A DNA stretch of 64,000 nucleotides, taken from the NCBI GenBank assembly GCA_963749825.1, contig CAVVOI010000009.1, positions 124,001 through 188,000 on the forward strand, given 5' to 3'. Below the pieces are notes generated by a model. The model worked only from the letters and a program-made list of their open reading frames with translations. It had not been told where the DNA came from and searched no databases. Origin of the DNA: UBA11865 sp963749825. GTDB taxonomy: Bacteria > Chloroflexota > Anaerolineae > Promineifilales > Promineifilaceae. How positions within the stretch are numbered: position 1 is the first letter of the stretch; every line of letters begins with the position of its first letter. Both the position numbers and the translations under genes were made by a program. This document shows positions 28,168-36,326 of the stretch, one piece after another.

Positions 28168-28932
28168 TTAGGATAGGGTGAGGCTCACTGGACAGTGATC
28201 AGAGCCGTGGACATCGGGATGAATATCCGCAGTGAGGATTCGGGGCATCAGGTCAGGGCTAATAAAAAAATAGTCCAGCCGCCAGCCCACGTTACGCTCA
28301 CGGGCACCTCCGATGTAACTCCACCAACTATAAGCTCCTTCTTTTTCTGGATTTAGAGCGCGATAGGTGTCAATATAACCCTGATCGACCACATCATCAA
28401 TCCAGGCCCTCTCTTCCGCTAAAAAGCCGGTTGTGTTTTTATTTTGTTTTGGCCGAGCCAGGTCAATTTCCCTGTGTGAAGTGTTGATGTCACCACAGAA
28501 AATGACTGGAATGTTTTTCTCGCGTAGTTCGTTGCAGAAATCAAGAAAATCTCGCTTATAGGCCATTTTGAAGGGCACACGATGATGATCGCGGCTACCG
28601 TTTGGAAAATAAGCGGCGATCAAAGTGAACTGCCCATAATCAGCCACGATCGTCCTTCCTTCAGCATCATACCCGGGAGTACCCAGGCCTATTTGCACCG
28701 ATTTGGGTTTTTGTTTGGAATAGAGGGCAACGCCGCTATATCCTTTTTTTTCGGCCGAAGCCCAATAAGTATTATAGCCTTCTGGCTGTCGTAGCTCAGC
28801 ATCCAGTTGATCGGGATGGCATTTAGTTTCCTGAAGCGCCACGATGTCGGGACTTTCTTGGTGAAGCCAATCCAAAAAGCCTTTATTGTGGGCTGCGCGA
28901 AGCCCATTTACATTCCAACTGTAGAGGATCAT
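28168..28932 (-). CDS. xth: Exodeoxyribonuclease III / AP endonuclease
   Basis: Mg-dependent base-excision repair nuclease, 254 residues. It has the full EEP signature set: WNVNGLRAA at the start, QETKCH (metal Glu), AAYFPNGSRD, the catalytic GDINTSHREIDLARPK and the terminal GSDHCPVSL. AAAGGA precedes ATG. It is followed after 50 bases by the AMMECR1 gene and is divergent from gntR, sharing a 266-base intergenic region with it. Confidence 0.97.
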   Translation of the reverse strand: MILYSWNVNGLRAAHNKGFLDWLHQESPDIVALQETKCHPDQLDAELRQPEGYNTYWASAEKKGYSGVALYSKQKPKSVQIGLGTPGYDAEGRTIVADYGQFTLIAAYFPNGSRDHHRVPFKMAYKRDFLDFCNELREKNIPVIFCGDINTSHREIDLARPKQNKNTTGFLAEERAWIDDVVDQGYIDTYRALNPEKEGAYSWWSYIGGARERNVGWRLDYFFISPDLMPRILTADIHPDVHGSDHCPVSLTLS

Positions 28933-29119
28933 GACATCCTTTAGTTTACCATAGGTTTTAGTGAGTTCCCGGTCAAGATTTTGCCGGATTGTTACTACTC
29001 GATGCTAGATAATAGCTCTTCATATGCACTCGCGACAATCTGCCAACTACAGCAGCAATATCGGCCTTTGTCTGGGACTCTTTTGGATATCCTTGGCTTC
29101 GCTGATCCTTGTCGTTGCG

Positions 29120-29148
29120 TTGACAATTAAATATTATAATATTATAAT
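29120..29148 (+). promoter_or_regulatory. Perfect consensus promoter of the gntR-pfkB-tkt operon
   Basis: TTGACA (29120-29125) and TATAAT (29143-29148) are both exact matches with the optimal 17-base spacer. Inside the spacer lies a perfect 14-bp palindrome AATATTATAATATT (29130-29143). A repressor bound there would block polymerase, and the first gene encodes a GntR-type repressor. Confidence 0.88.
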
Positions 29149-29198
29149 AATATTAGTTTTTGGCCTGATTTTCCCATTATTGAACCTGCCAAAGAGAA

Positions 29199-29948
29199 AT
29201 GTATCCAAATTACAGAGTAGAAGAACTCAACCGTAAAAGCAAGGTCCCGCTATATCACCAACTATATGAGATTTTGCGTGGCTATATCATTCGTGGTGAA
29301 TGGCTGCCGGATACGATGATTCCGCCAGAATCGGAACTTTGTAGTGCATATGAAGTCAGTCAAATCACTGCCAGGCAAGCGCTTGACAATTTAGTTAATG
29401 ATGGCCTGATCTATCGCCAGCGTGGTAGGGGTTCATTCGTCGCTCAACCGGCCATTGAGACGAGTTTGACCCGGATTATCAGCTTCACGGAGGATATGCA
29501 ACAGCGCGGTTTTTCGGCCGGAAGCCAAGTATTCTTTTCCGGTGTTATCGAAGCGTCTCAGGGCTTGGCGGAGACTCTGCAGGTCGGAGCTGGTGAAGAG
29601 ATAGCCCAAATCCACCGTTTGAGATTCGCCGATGGCGAGCCATTGAGCATAGAAAAAGCTAGTCTGGTTCACCGTTATTGCCCGGGCGTACTTGATGGCG
29701 ATTATGAAACGAATTCTTTACGTGAAGCCTTGCGCCATCAGTTTGGCATCCGGCTGGTACGAGCTCAACAAAGCATCCGGGCATTGAGCGCCAGCGATGA
29801 GCAGGCTCAATTATTGTTGATTAAGCCCAATGCGCCCCTGCTTTGTATCGATCGAATCTCATATACACAGGATGATGTGCCATTGGAATACTTACAGATT
29901 TTTTACCGTGCAGACCGGTATATCTTGCACGCAGAGCTTCAAGGATGA
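29199..29948 (+). CDS. GntR-family (HutC/UTRA) transcriptional regulator
   Basis: 249 residues: winged helix (about 14-80; PLYHQLYEILRGYIIRGEW, PPESELCSAYEVSQITARQALDNL, RGRGSFVA) and a UTRA ligand domain (about 95-245). UTRA regulators of this type sense sugars, sugar phosphates or acids and usually repress their own operon. It heads a tight unit with pfkB, both transketolase halves and a SAF-domain dehydrogenase. The palindrome within the perfect promoter immediately upstream is the likely autoregulatory site. Its stop codon overlaps the first ATG of the minigene ladder. Confidence 0.93.
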   Translation: MYPNYRVEELNRKSKVPLYHQLYEILRGYIIRGEWLPDTMIPPESELCSAYEVSQITARQALDNLVNDGLIYRQRGRGSFVAQPAIETSLTRIISFTEDMQQRGFSAGSQVFFSGVIEASQGLAETLQVGAGEEIAQIHRLRFADGEPLSIEKASLVHRYCPGVLDGDYETNSLREALRHQFGIRLVRAQQSIRALSASDEQAQLLLIKPNAPLLCIDRISYTQDDVPLEYLQIFYRADRYILHAELQG

Positions 29949-29990
29949 AGCTTCATGGATGAAGTTTCTAGTATGAAGATTCAAGTATGA
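29945..29990 (+). repeat. 14-bp repeat forming three ATGA-linked minigenes
   Basis: Units ATGAAGNTTC plus four bases start at 29945, 29959 and 29973, and a truncated fourth ATGAATG starts at 29987. Each ATG opens a 5-codon ORF whose TGA overlaps the next ATG: 29945-29962, 29959-29976, 29973-29990. The first ATG overlaps the gntR TGA and the fourth is the pfkB start. The array therefore links the two genes by four successive stop-start overlaps. Confidence 0.85.
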
Positions 29991-30991
29991 ATGTAAAAGC
30001 AAATAATGTGGATGTGGTTTGTTTAGGCGAGCTATTGGTCGATATGTTTCCGGCTGAACAAGGCAAACGCCTGGCTGAGGTTTCCGCATTCCGGCCAAAA
30101 CCAGGTGGAGCGCCTGCCAATGTCGCTGTCAGCCTGGCCCGGCTAGGCATGAACAGCGCGTTCATCGGCAAGGTGGGTGACGATGCATTTGGCCACCATT
30201 TGGCTCAAGTTATGGTCGCAGAGGGTGTCGAAACGCGAGGGATGCGATTTGACGATGATGCGCGAACGACGCTGGCTTTTATCGCCAGTCCCGATCCCCA
30301 CACGGCCGAGTTTCTATTTTATCGCAATCCGGGCGCGGATACGCGCCTGCGAGTTGACGAACTAGATATTGAATTACTAGCTAGTACGAAAGCTTTTCAC
30401 TTCGGATCGCTCAGTTTGGCAGAGGATCCGATCCGGGAAGCCGTTACTGAGGCTATCAAAACGGTCGCCGGTGCAAACGGCATGATTTCCTTCGACGTTA
30501 ATTACCGGCCTACGCTTTGGTCCCGACCGGAGACTGCCTACGAGCAGGTCATGGCTGTAATGCCTCAGGTAAATCTGTTGAAGGTCAATGAAGTCGAGCT
30601 TGAACTGCTCACTGGCGTGAAGGATCCAGAAGTTGGTAGCGGGCAACTGCTGGAATTAGGTCCTGAAATATGTGTGATTACGGCCGGCGCTTCGGGTAGT
30701 TATTTCCGAGTAGCCAATGGCTTTGGTTACGTGGAAGCGTTTCCGGTAGAGACAATTGATGCGACAGGTTGTGGCGACGCTTTCGTCGCTGGACTCTTGT
30801 CCCGGCTCATTTCGTTAGGAAACTGGCGCGATCAGGCTTCCGGCGAAGCGATGAGAATAAACCTGACATATGCCAACGGCGTCGGTGCGTTGACCGCACA
30901 GAAACAAGGCGTCATTCCGGCATTACCTACAGCTGATGCCGTAGCAGATTTTTTGGCTATCCAGCCAAATTGGAGAAAAACCTATGACTGA
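29987..30991 (+). CDS. PfkB-family carbohydrate kinase
   Basis: 334-residue ribokinase-fold kinase with GGAPANVAVSLARLG (PfkB signature 1, about 41-55), a GKVGDDAFG turn, and signature 2 DATGCGDAFVAGLL (about 258-271) holding the catalytic aspartate. It resembles fructokinase/2-keto-3-deoxygluconate kinase; the actual sugar cannot be assigned. It lacks a strong Shine-Dalgarno of its own and starts at the end of the minigene ladder, suggesting translation by reinitiation from gntR. It overlaps the next gene by eight bases. Confidence 0.93.
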   Translation: MNVKANNVDVVCLGELLVDMFPAEQGKRLAEVSAFRPKPGGAPANVAVSLARLGMNSAFIGKVGDDAFGHHLAQVMVAEGVETRGMRFDDDARTTLAFIASPDPHTAEFLFYRNPGADTRLRVDELDIELLASTKAFHFGSLSLAEDPIREAVTEAIKTVAGANGMISFDVNYRPTLWSRPETAYEQVMAVMPQVNLLKVNEVELELLTGVKDPEVGSGQLLELGPEICVITAGASGSYFRVANGFGYVEAFPVETIDATGCGDAFVAGLLSRLISLGNWRDQASGEAMRINLTYANGVGALTAQKQGVIPALPTADAVADFLAIQPNWRKTYD

Positions 30992-31826
30992 TACGACTTT
31001 AACAAATGTCGACCTTGATGCCCTAAATGAAATTGCCAGGGACCTCAGGTTAGACATCTTGGATATGACAGCCAAAGCCGGTTCTGGCCATCCATCGAGC
31101 TCATTTTCTTCGGTGGAGATAGTCACTGCCTTGTTTTTTGGCGGCATATTAAATTACCAGCCTGACGATCCCTGGTGGCCTGACCGCGACCGTTTCATTA
31201 TGAGTAAAGGCCATGCAGCGCCACTGCTTTACGCGGCTTTGGCCAGGGCCGGCTACTTTGAGAGAGAGTTAATCTGGACACTGCGCCAAGTCGATAGCCC
31301 AGTGCAAGGACATCCAATCCAAGGCATGTTACCTGGCATCGAAGCGACGACCGGTTCGTTGGGCCAGGGTCTCTCTTTGGGGGTTGGCCATCTGCTTGGC
31401 GGCCGTCTAAGTGGCTCGGATTTTCGGGTCTTTGTCCTTCTAGGTGATGGCGAGTGCGAGGCTGGGCAGATCTGGGAAGCGGCCATGGCGGCCGCGCATT
31501 TCGAGACAAATAAGCTGACCGCCATTTTGGATTACAACAAGTACCAGGAAACAGGTCCGATTAGCCGGGAAATGGGCTTGGAACCATTGGTAGAGAAATG
31601 GGAGGCCTTCGGCTGGTCCGTTATCGAGGTTGACGGTCATGATATCGGGGCAATTCTAGAAGGGCTTCATGAAGCCAAACACGTCGAGCAAAGCCCCACG
31701 ATTTTGATCGCCCATACGATTAAGGGTAAAGGGGTCTCGTTTGTTGAAGCGGACTTCACCTATCATGGACGAGCTATCCTTGGAGAAGAGACTGAGAAAG
31801 CGAGGGAGGAAATACGATGGGCTTAG
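30984..31826 (+). CDS. Transketolase N-terminal subunit
   Basis: 280 residues making the ThDP-pyrophosphate half of a split transketolase: KAGSGHPSSSFSSVEI, MSKGHAAPLLYAALA, TTGSLGQGLSLGVG and the Mg/ThDP motif GDGECEAGQIWEA...DYNKYQ. It overlaps pfkB by 8 bases and its partner subunit by 10, so the three are translationally coupled. Split transketolases serve the pentose phosphate pathway in some Chloroflexota, Firmicutes and archaea. Others, such as apulose-4-phosphate transketolase, act in dedicated sugar catabolism. The operon context favours a dedicated role. Confidence 0.93.
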   Translation: MTDTTLTNVDLDALNEIARDLRLDILDMTAKAGSGHPSSSFSSVEIVTALFFGGILNYQPDDPWWPDRDRFIMSKGHAAPLLYAALARAGYFERELIWTLRQVDSPVQGHPIQGMLPGIEATTGSLGQGLSLGVGHLLGGRLSGSDFRVFVLLGDGECEAGQIWEAAMAAAHFETNKLTAILDYNKYQETGPISREMGLEPLVEKWEAFGWSVIEVDGHDIGAILEGLHEAKHVEQSPTILIAHTIKGKGVSFVEADFTYHGRAILGEETEKAREEIRWA

Positions 31827-32782
31827 GTGAAAGAGCTGGCTTGAAACCAAGCAAACCAATGAGGGATGTATATGGCGACGCTTTACTGGCGGTCGCTACA
31901 CAAAACCCCAAGGTAGTTGTATTGGATGGAGACTTGGGCAACTCGACTAAGGCGGAACGAGTTCGCGAGGCTTATCCGGAGCGATTCTTTAATATTGGCA
32001 TTGCGGAGAGTAATCTAGTCGGTATCGGGGCCGGAATGGCTGCGGCCGGTTACATTCCTTGGATAACCAGTTTCTCTTCCTTCCTACTGTGCAATGCTTA
32101 CGACCAGATCAGATTGTCGATTGCTCTTGGCAACGTCAACGCAAAAATATTGGGCAGTCATGGCGGCATTACTCTGGGCAAAGATGGGCCGACTCAAATG
32201 GGGATTGAAGATTTGGCCTTAATGGGTGGATTACCGACCATGACGATCCTGGTACCCAGCGATCCCAGTTCGATGCACGCGGCCGTTAGAGCGGCGACAA
32301 ACCATGTTGGCCCGGTTTTCCTGCGCTCGAGCCGGGTAGCGATGCCCTTCATTTATGATGAAGAGGATTGCCCGTTTGAAATCGGCAAGGCCAATACTGT
32401 TCGTCAGGGCAGTGACTTGGCAATCATCGCCTGTGGCATCATGGTGGCTACTGCCTTGGACGCAGCGGCAGAGCTAGCGGAAGAGGGAGTCCAGGTAAGA
32501 GTAATCGATTTGCATACAATCCGGCCAATGGACGTGGAAGCCATTGTAACGGCAGCCCGAGAAACAGGGGCTATAGTCGTGGCCGAAGAACATCTGTTAC
32601 AAGGCGGTGTGGGAAGCAATGTAGCTCGTATTGTGGCAGCCAACCATCCGGTTCCCATGCGGTTTGTTGGATTGGAAGATGTTTATGCGGAGTCGGCCGA
32701 TCCGGCTGATTTGCTCCAGAAGTACCATCTGACTTCGGCTGATGTTGTTGCTGCCTCCAGAGAAGTCTTTGCTGCCAAATAG
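31817..32782 (+). CDS. Transketolase C-terminal subunit
   Basis: 321 residues carrying the pyrimidine-binding and C-terminal domains. The ThDP-activating glutamate lies in GIAESNLVGIGAGMA, and the aromatic F-S-S-F-L pocket and SRVAMPFI segment follow. At the site where E. coli and yeast enzymes have a catalytic His (GPTH), this protein reads GPTQMGIEDLAL, the Gln form also found in vertebrate transketolase, so it need not be inactive. It pairs with the gene just upstream. Confidence 0.92.
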   Translation: MGLGERAGLKPSKPMRDVYGDALLAVATQNPKVVVLDGDLGNSTKAERVREAYPERFFNIGIAESNLVGIGAGMAAAGYIPWITSFSSFLLCNAYDQIRLSIALGNVNAKILGSHGGITLGKDGPTQMGIEDLALMGGLPTMTILVPSDPSSMHAAVRAATNHVGPVFLRSSRVAMPFIYDEEDCPFEIGKANTVRQGSDLAIIACGIMVATALDAAAELAEEGVQVRVIDLHTIRPMDVEAIVTAARETGAIVVAEEHLLQGGVGSNVARIVAANHPVPMRFVGLEDVYAESADPADLLQKYHLTSADVVAASREVFAAK

Positions 32783-32861
32783 ATTTTGCCAGTCTGGAGA
32801 ATCGCCGCAAACAATCAGAAAATAACGAACACATTGCCGGTATTGGTTTTGAGGAGAGAAA

Positions 32862-34145
32862 GTGATATACGAAGAGCTGAAACAACTTGAAAGCCAGGGA
32901 AAGCCAATTCATATAGGCGCCAGCGGCGCTGGTTGGATGGGCAGTGGATTTGTCGCCCAAATGGCCTTGGTGCCGGGCATGGAATTGGTGGTCCTGGTCG
33001 ACGCCGATATGGGTGCGGCGCGAAATGCTTTCCTGGCGACTGGCATTCCTGCCGACGATATCGTCGAGGCTACATCTTTAGGCAAAGCTGAAGATGCCGT
33101 GAGGGCTGGAAAGCGAGTGGTTATGGGAGATGCGGCCCTGGCGTCGCAGATCAAGAGCATTGATGTCGTAACCGACGTTACACCGTCTCCAGCTTCTGGT
33201 GCAGAGATGGCTTACCAGGGAATACAGCATGGTAAGAATGTGGTACTGATCAATATCGAAGCAGATGTCACAGTGGGTCGGGAACTAAAGAGAATTGCCA
33301 AGGAAGCAGGCGTACTTTACACGGTTTCTTCAGGTGACGAGCCCGGTTGCCTGATGGAGCTATATGACTTTGTTCGCACCTTGGGCTTTGAGGTGATCGT
33401 CATTGGCAAGGGTAAAAATAATCCGTTGAATCCAAAGGCAACCCCTGAAACGGTGGCTGAATCGGCCAGACGTGCGAACAAAGATGCTTACCAGACGGCA
33501 TCTTATGTGGATGGTTCGAAAACAATGTTCGAGATGACATGCGCGGCGAACGCTACCGGATGCCGGCCGATGCAGAGAGGCATGGTTGGACCAGAGGCTA
33601 ATCTCGATACGGTTTCCCAGATTTTTGCCTTGGAAGAAGACGGCGGGATTACCAAGTTCCCTGAAAGCGTCGATTTCGTCCAGGGCACCGCCATGGCCGG
33701 GGGAGTCTTCGTTACAGTACGTGTGGAAAATCAACGCATACGGGAGGATTTACAATACCTCAAAGTAGGCAAAGGGAAATATTTCACTTTCTTCCGACCT
33801 TATCACTTGTGGTTCATCGAAGCGCCCATCTCCATCGCCAGAGCCCACCTGTATAAGCAGACGACGCTGGTGCCGCTCGATAAGCCTGTGGCCGAATCAA
33901 TGACGGTTGCCAAACGGCCGTTAAGAAGTGGCGAGCAACTGGATGATTTTGGTGGATATTACTTCCACGGAGTAATGGATACCGCGGCCGAGGCCCGGCG
34001 ATTAAATGCGCTTCCGACGGGATTGGCGCCTGGGGCGACTATCGTTCGCGATGTTAATGAAGGTGATATTGTTACCTGGGATGATGTGAGTCTCGACGAG
34101 GAAAGTACCGTTGTAAAGCTCCGCCGTCGTCAAGATTTACGGTAG
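32862..34145 (+). CDS. SAF-domain homoserine-dehydrogenase-like oxidoreductase (DRL-like)
   Basis: 427 residues: a Rossmann NAD(P) domain with GASGAGWMGSGFVAQM (about 18-33), the central VTPSPASGAEMAYQGIQHGKNVVLINIEAD typical of the family by its ends, and a C-terminal SAF domain (about 330-427). It belongs to the predicted homoserine dehydrogenase/SAF group (COG4091), which includes DXR-like (DRL) proteins, shown in Brucella to replace DXP reductoisomerase. Other members probably act on different sugar acids or phosphates. GTG start with GGAGAG. Its position 79 bases behind the split transketolase suggests the two act on linked intermediates; that is inference. Confidence 0.85.
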   Translation: MIYEELKQLESQGKPIHIGASGAGWMGSGFVAQMALVPGMELVVLVDADMGAARNAFLATGIPADDIVEATSLGKAEDAVRAGKRVVMGDAALASQIKSIDVVTDVTPSPASGAEMAYQGIQHGKNVVLINIEADVTVGRELKRIAKEAGVLYTVSSGDEPGCLMELYDFVRTLGFEVIVIGKGKNNPLNPKATPETVAESARRANKDAYQTASYVDGSKTMFEMTCAANATGCRPMQRGMVGPEANLDTVSQIFALEEDGGITKFPESVDFVQGTAMAGGVFVTVRVENQRIREDLQYLKVGKGKYFTFFRPYHLWFIEAPISIARAHLYKQTTLVPLDKPVAESMTVAKRPLRSGEQLDDFGGYYFHGVMDTAAEARRLNALPTGLAPGATIVRDVNEGDIVTWDDVSLDEESTVVKLRRRQDLR

Positions 34146-34476
34146 TTCAATGAAAAAGAGCGCCTATTTCTCTTGGACCAAGAACGGAACCCAAAAAGAT
34201 GTTCTGAGCCTATGATCCTTCGTTTATACAAACTGAATTGGGGATAATTTCCTGGTTACCTCAACATCCAGGCATTTTTTTGTGGGAGCCTGTCCTGATG
34301 GAAGATCCATCTAAGCGCACAATATCGCACATTTCGGTCATATTATCGCACACTAAACCTGTTACACTGTGGCTGATTGGAAAAAGGTTTCCTAATATGT
34401 TTAAATGATGAGATAGGGTAGAACTTTTCATTTTGACGTAAGTCGAAAGATCGTTGTTTTTTTTCAAGGCAGCACG
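34146..34476. promoter_or_regulatory. Intergenic region with phased CGCACA repeats
   Basis: 331 bases without a gene, upstream of the acyl-CoA ligase. CGCACA occurs three times, at 34316-34321, 34326-34331 and 34347-34352. The last two are part of a 9-bp direct repeat TATCGCACA. The spacings are 10 and 21 bases, one and two helical turns, so all face the same side of the DNA, as expected for an activator or repressor site. No clear -35/-10 pair was found. Confidence 0.45.
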
Positions 34477-36198
34477 ATGGCTTACTTCGATGGAGTTGGC
34501 GATATGAACGGGGCTGAAAAAACGATTTCTTATCCATGGTTAAAACAATACGATAGGGGTATACCCCATACACTACAGCCATACCCGGAACAAACCTTGC
34601 TGGATGTCGCGGCCGAAAGCGCCAAAATGCGTCCAGCTCACCCGGCTATGATCTTCAAAGGGGCGAGGATATCCTACTCCGATCTTGAAAAACTGAGCGA
34701 TACCTTTGCCGCGGCCCTGATTGATCTGGGCATAAAGAAAGGCGACCGTGTCGTATTCATGTTGCCGAATTGTCCCCAATTTGTGATTTGCCAATTTGGC
34801 GCCTGGAAAGCGGGGGCAATTGTCGTCCCCCTTAATCCCTTTTACACCCCTTCAGAACTTGAGCATGGCTTGAACGAAATCGATGCCAAAACCGCTGTCG
34901 TCTTGTCACCTTTTTACGAAAAACTCAAATCAATCCAATTGAATACAAGCCTTGATTTTCTTATTCTGACCAATATCAAGGAGTACTTGCCACCGGCTAA
35001 GCGGTTGATTTTTTCCCTTACCCAGGAAAGTAAAGATGGGCACAAAGTTAATTGTAAGGTTGGTGATAGGTGGCTAGGCAACCTGATGAAGGAATACGCG
35101 GGAGAAAAACCCGCAGAGAAACTCTTCGAGCCACGAAGTCCCGCACTGCTGATGTTTACAGGTGGGACCACAGGTAGACCCAAAGCGGCACTTTCATTTC
35201 ATCAGGGCTTGTTAATGGCGGGCACCCAAATCAACGCCTGGATGGGCGATATCCGGGAAGTGTGGTCTGATGTAACCTTAATGTTAATGCCAATGTTCCA
35301 CTCCTACGGCAACATTGGGGCGATGAGTGCCGCATTGGTGGGCCGCAGCCCTATGGCGTTGGTGCCGAACCCTAGAGATCTGGATGATTTGATTACTACA
35401 ATCCAACAAGTACGTCCGGCTTATCTGTGTGGCGTACCTACATTGTTTACCGCGCTTCTTAACCACCCAGAGGTTAAACAAGGCAAAGCTGATTTTTCGT
35501 CGATCAAATTATGTATCTGTGGCGCCGCTGCCTTGATGGAGGAAACTAGGCAACGTTTTGAGGAAATGACCGGGGGGCGCATCGTGGAGGGGTACGGGCT
35601 TACCGAATCGGTATTGGCCATGGTTATGACCCCGGTACAAGGTGAAAACAAGGAAGGCGCCGTTGGACTGCCTTTGCCGGATGTAAAAATCCGTATCGTG
35701 GATGATCTTCTGGGAAGCAATGAAATGCCGCCTGGCGAAATTGGGGAGATCCTGATAGGCGCCCCTCAATTAATGTTGCGTTATTGGAGGCGACCAGAGG
35801 AAACGGCCGAGATTTTGCGGGATGGTTGGCTATATACGGGCGACTTGGGGTATCTGGACGAGGATGGGTATCTTTATCTGATCGATCGTAAAAAGGATGT
35901 CATAAAACCCAGTGGTTTTCAGGTTTGGCCAACAGAGGTGGAGGAAGTTATCGCCAAGCATCCGTCGGTGTCTGAGGTGGGTGTTGCCGGCATTCCTGAC
36001 CCTTTGCGTGGAGAGGCTGTCAAAGCTTGGGTCGTATTGAAAGAGGGTCATTCCCTGTCGGCTAGCGAACTTCGCGCTTTCTGCAGGGAGGATTTGGCTT
36101 CTTACAAAGTGCCCAGAAGAGTTGTCTTTTGCGATGAGTTACCGAAATCAGCTGTTGGAAAAGTTTTACGTCGCAAATTAGTGGATTTAGATTGTTGA
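34477..36198 (+). CDS. Acyl-CoA ligase (FadD-like, ANL superfamily)
   Basis: 573 residues; activates a carboxylic acid through an acyl-adenylate to its CoA thioester. AMP-binding P-loop MFTGGTTGRPKAA (about 226-238), GYGLTES (about 371), YTGDLGYLDEDGYLYLIDRKKDVIK hinge region by its ends, and the catalytic Lys in PKSAVGKVLRRKL at the C-terminus. Length and motifs fit medium/long-chain fatty acid ligases, though substrate cannot be read directly. AAGG lies seven bases before ATG 34477; ATG 34504 is an alternative. Confidence 0.93.
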   Translation: MAYFDGVGDMNGAEKTISYPWLKQYDRGIPHTLQPYPEQTLLDVAAESAKMRPAHPAMIFKGARISYSDLEKLSDTFAAALIDLGIKKGDRVVFMLPNCPQFVICQFGAWKAGAIVVPLNPFYTPSELEHGLNEIDAKTAVVLSPFYEKLKSIQLNTSLDFLILTNIKEYLPPAKRLIFSLTQESKDGHKVNCKVGDRWLGNLMKEYAGEKPAEKLFEPRSPALLMFTGGTTGRPKAALSFHQGLLMAGTQINAWMGDIREVWSDVTLMLMPMFHSYGNIGAMSAALVGRSPMALVPNPRDLDDLITTIQQVRPAYLCGVPTLFTALLNHPEVKQGKADFSSIKLCICGAAALMEETRQRFEEMTGGRIVEGYGLTESVLAMVMTPVQGENKEGAVGLPLPDVKIRIVDDLLGSNEMPPGEIGEILIGAPQLMLRYWRRPEETAEILRDGWLYTGDLGYLDEDGYLYLIDRKKDVIKPSGFQVWPTEVEEVIAKHPSVSEVGVAGIPDPLRGEAVKAWVVLKEGHSLSASELRAFCREDLASYKVPRRVVFCDELPKSAVGKVLRRKLVDLDC

Positions 36199-36326
36199 TC
36201 ACCATCATGTGCTGCCTTCTTTAATCTAGCATTAGGTGTAACTCAAGCCAAGTCATCGCCTTTTGTGATACGATGTCCCCATTAAGGCTAGAAACAATTC
36301 CACTCAACGATTCCAAATGGTGACAG

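Noticed and set aside
29024..29236. Hydrophobic 70-codon ORF upstream of gntR
   Set aside because: It spans the perfect consensus promoter and overlaps the gntR start; the hydrophobic stretch comes from AT-rich promoter DNA.
31817..32782. Catalytic His of transketolase replaced by Gln as a sign of inactivity
   Set aside because: The GPTQM form matches the vertebrate transketolase type (Gln at this site), which is active.
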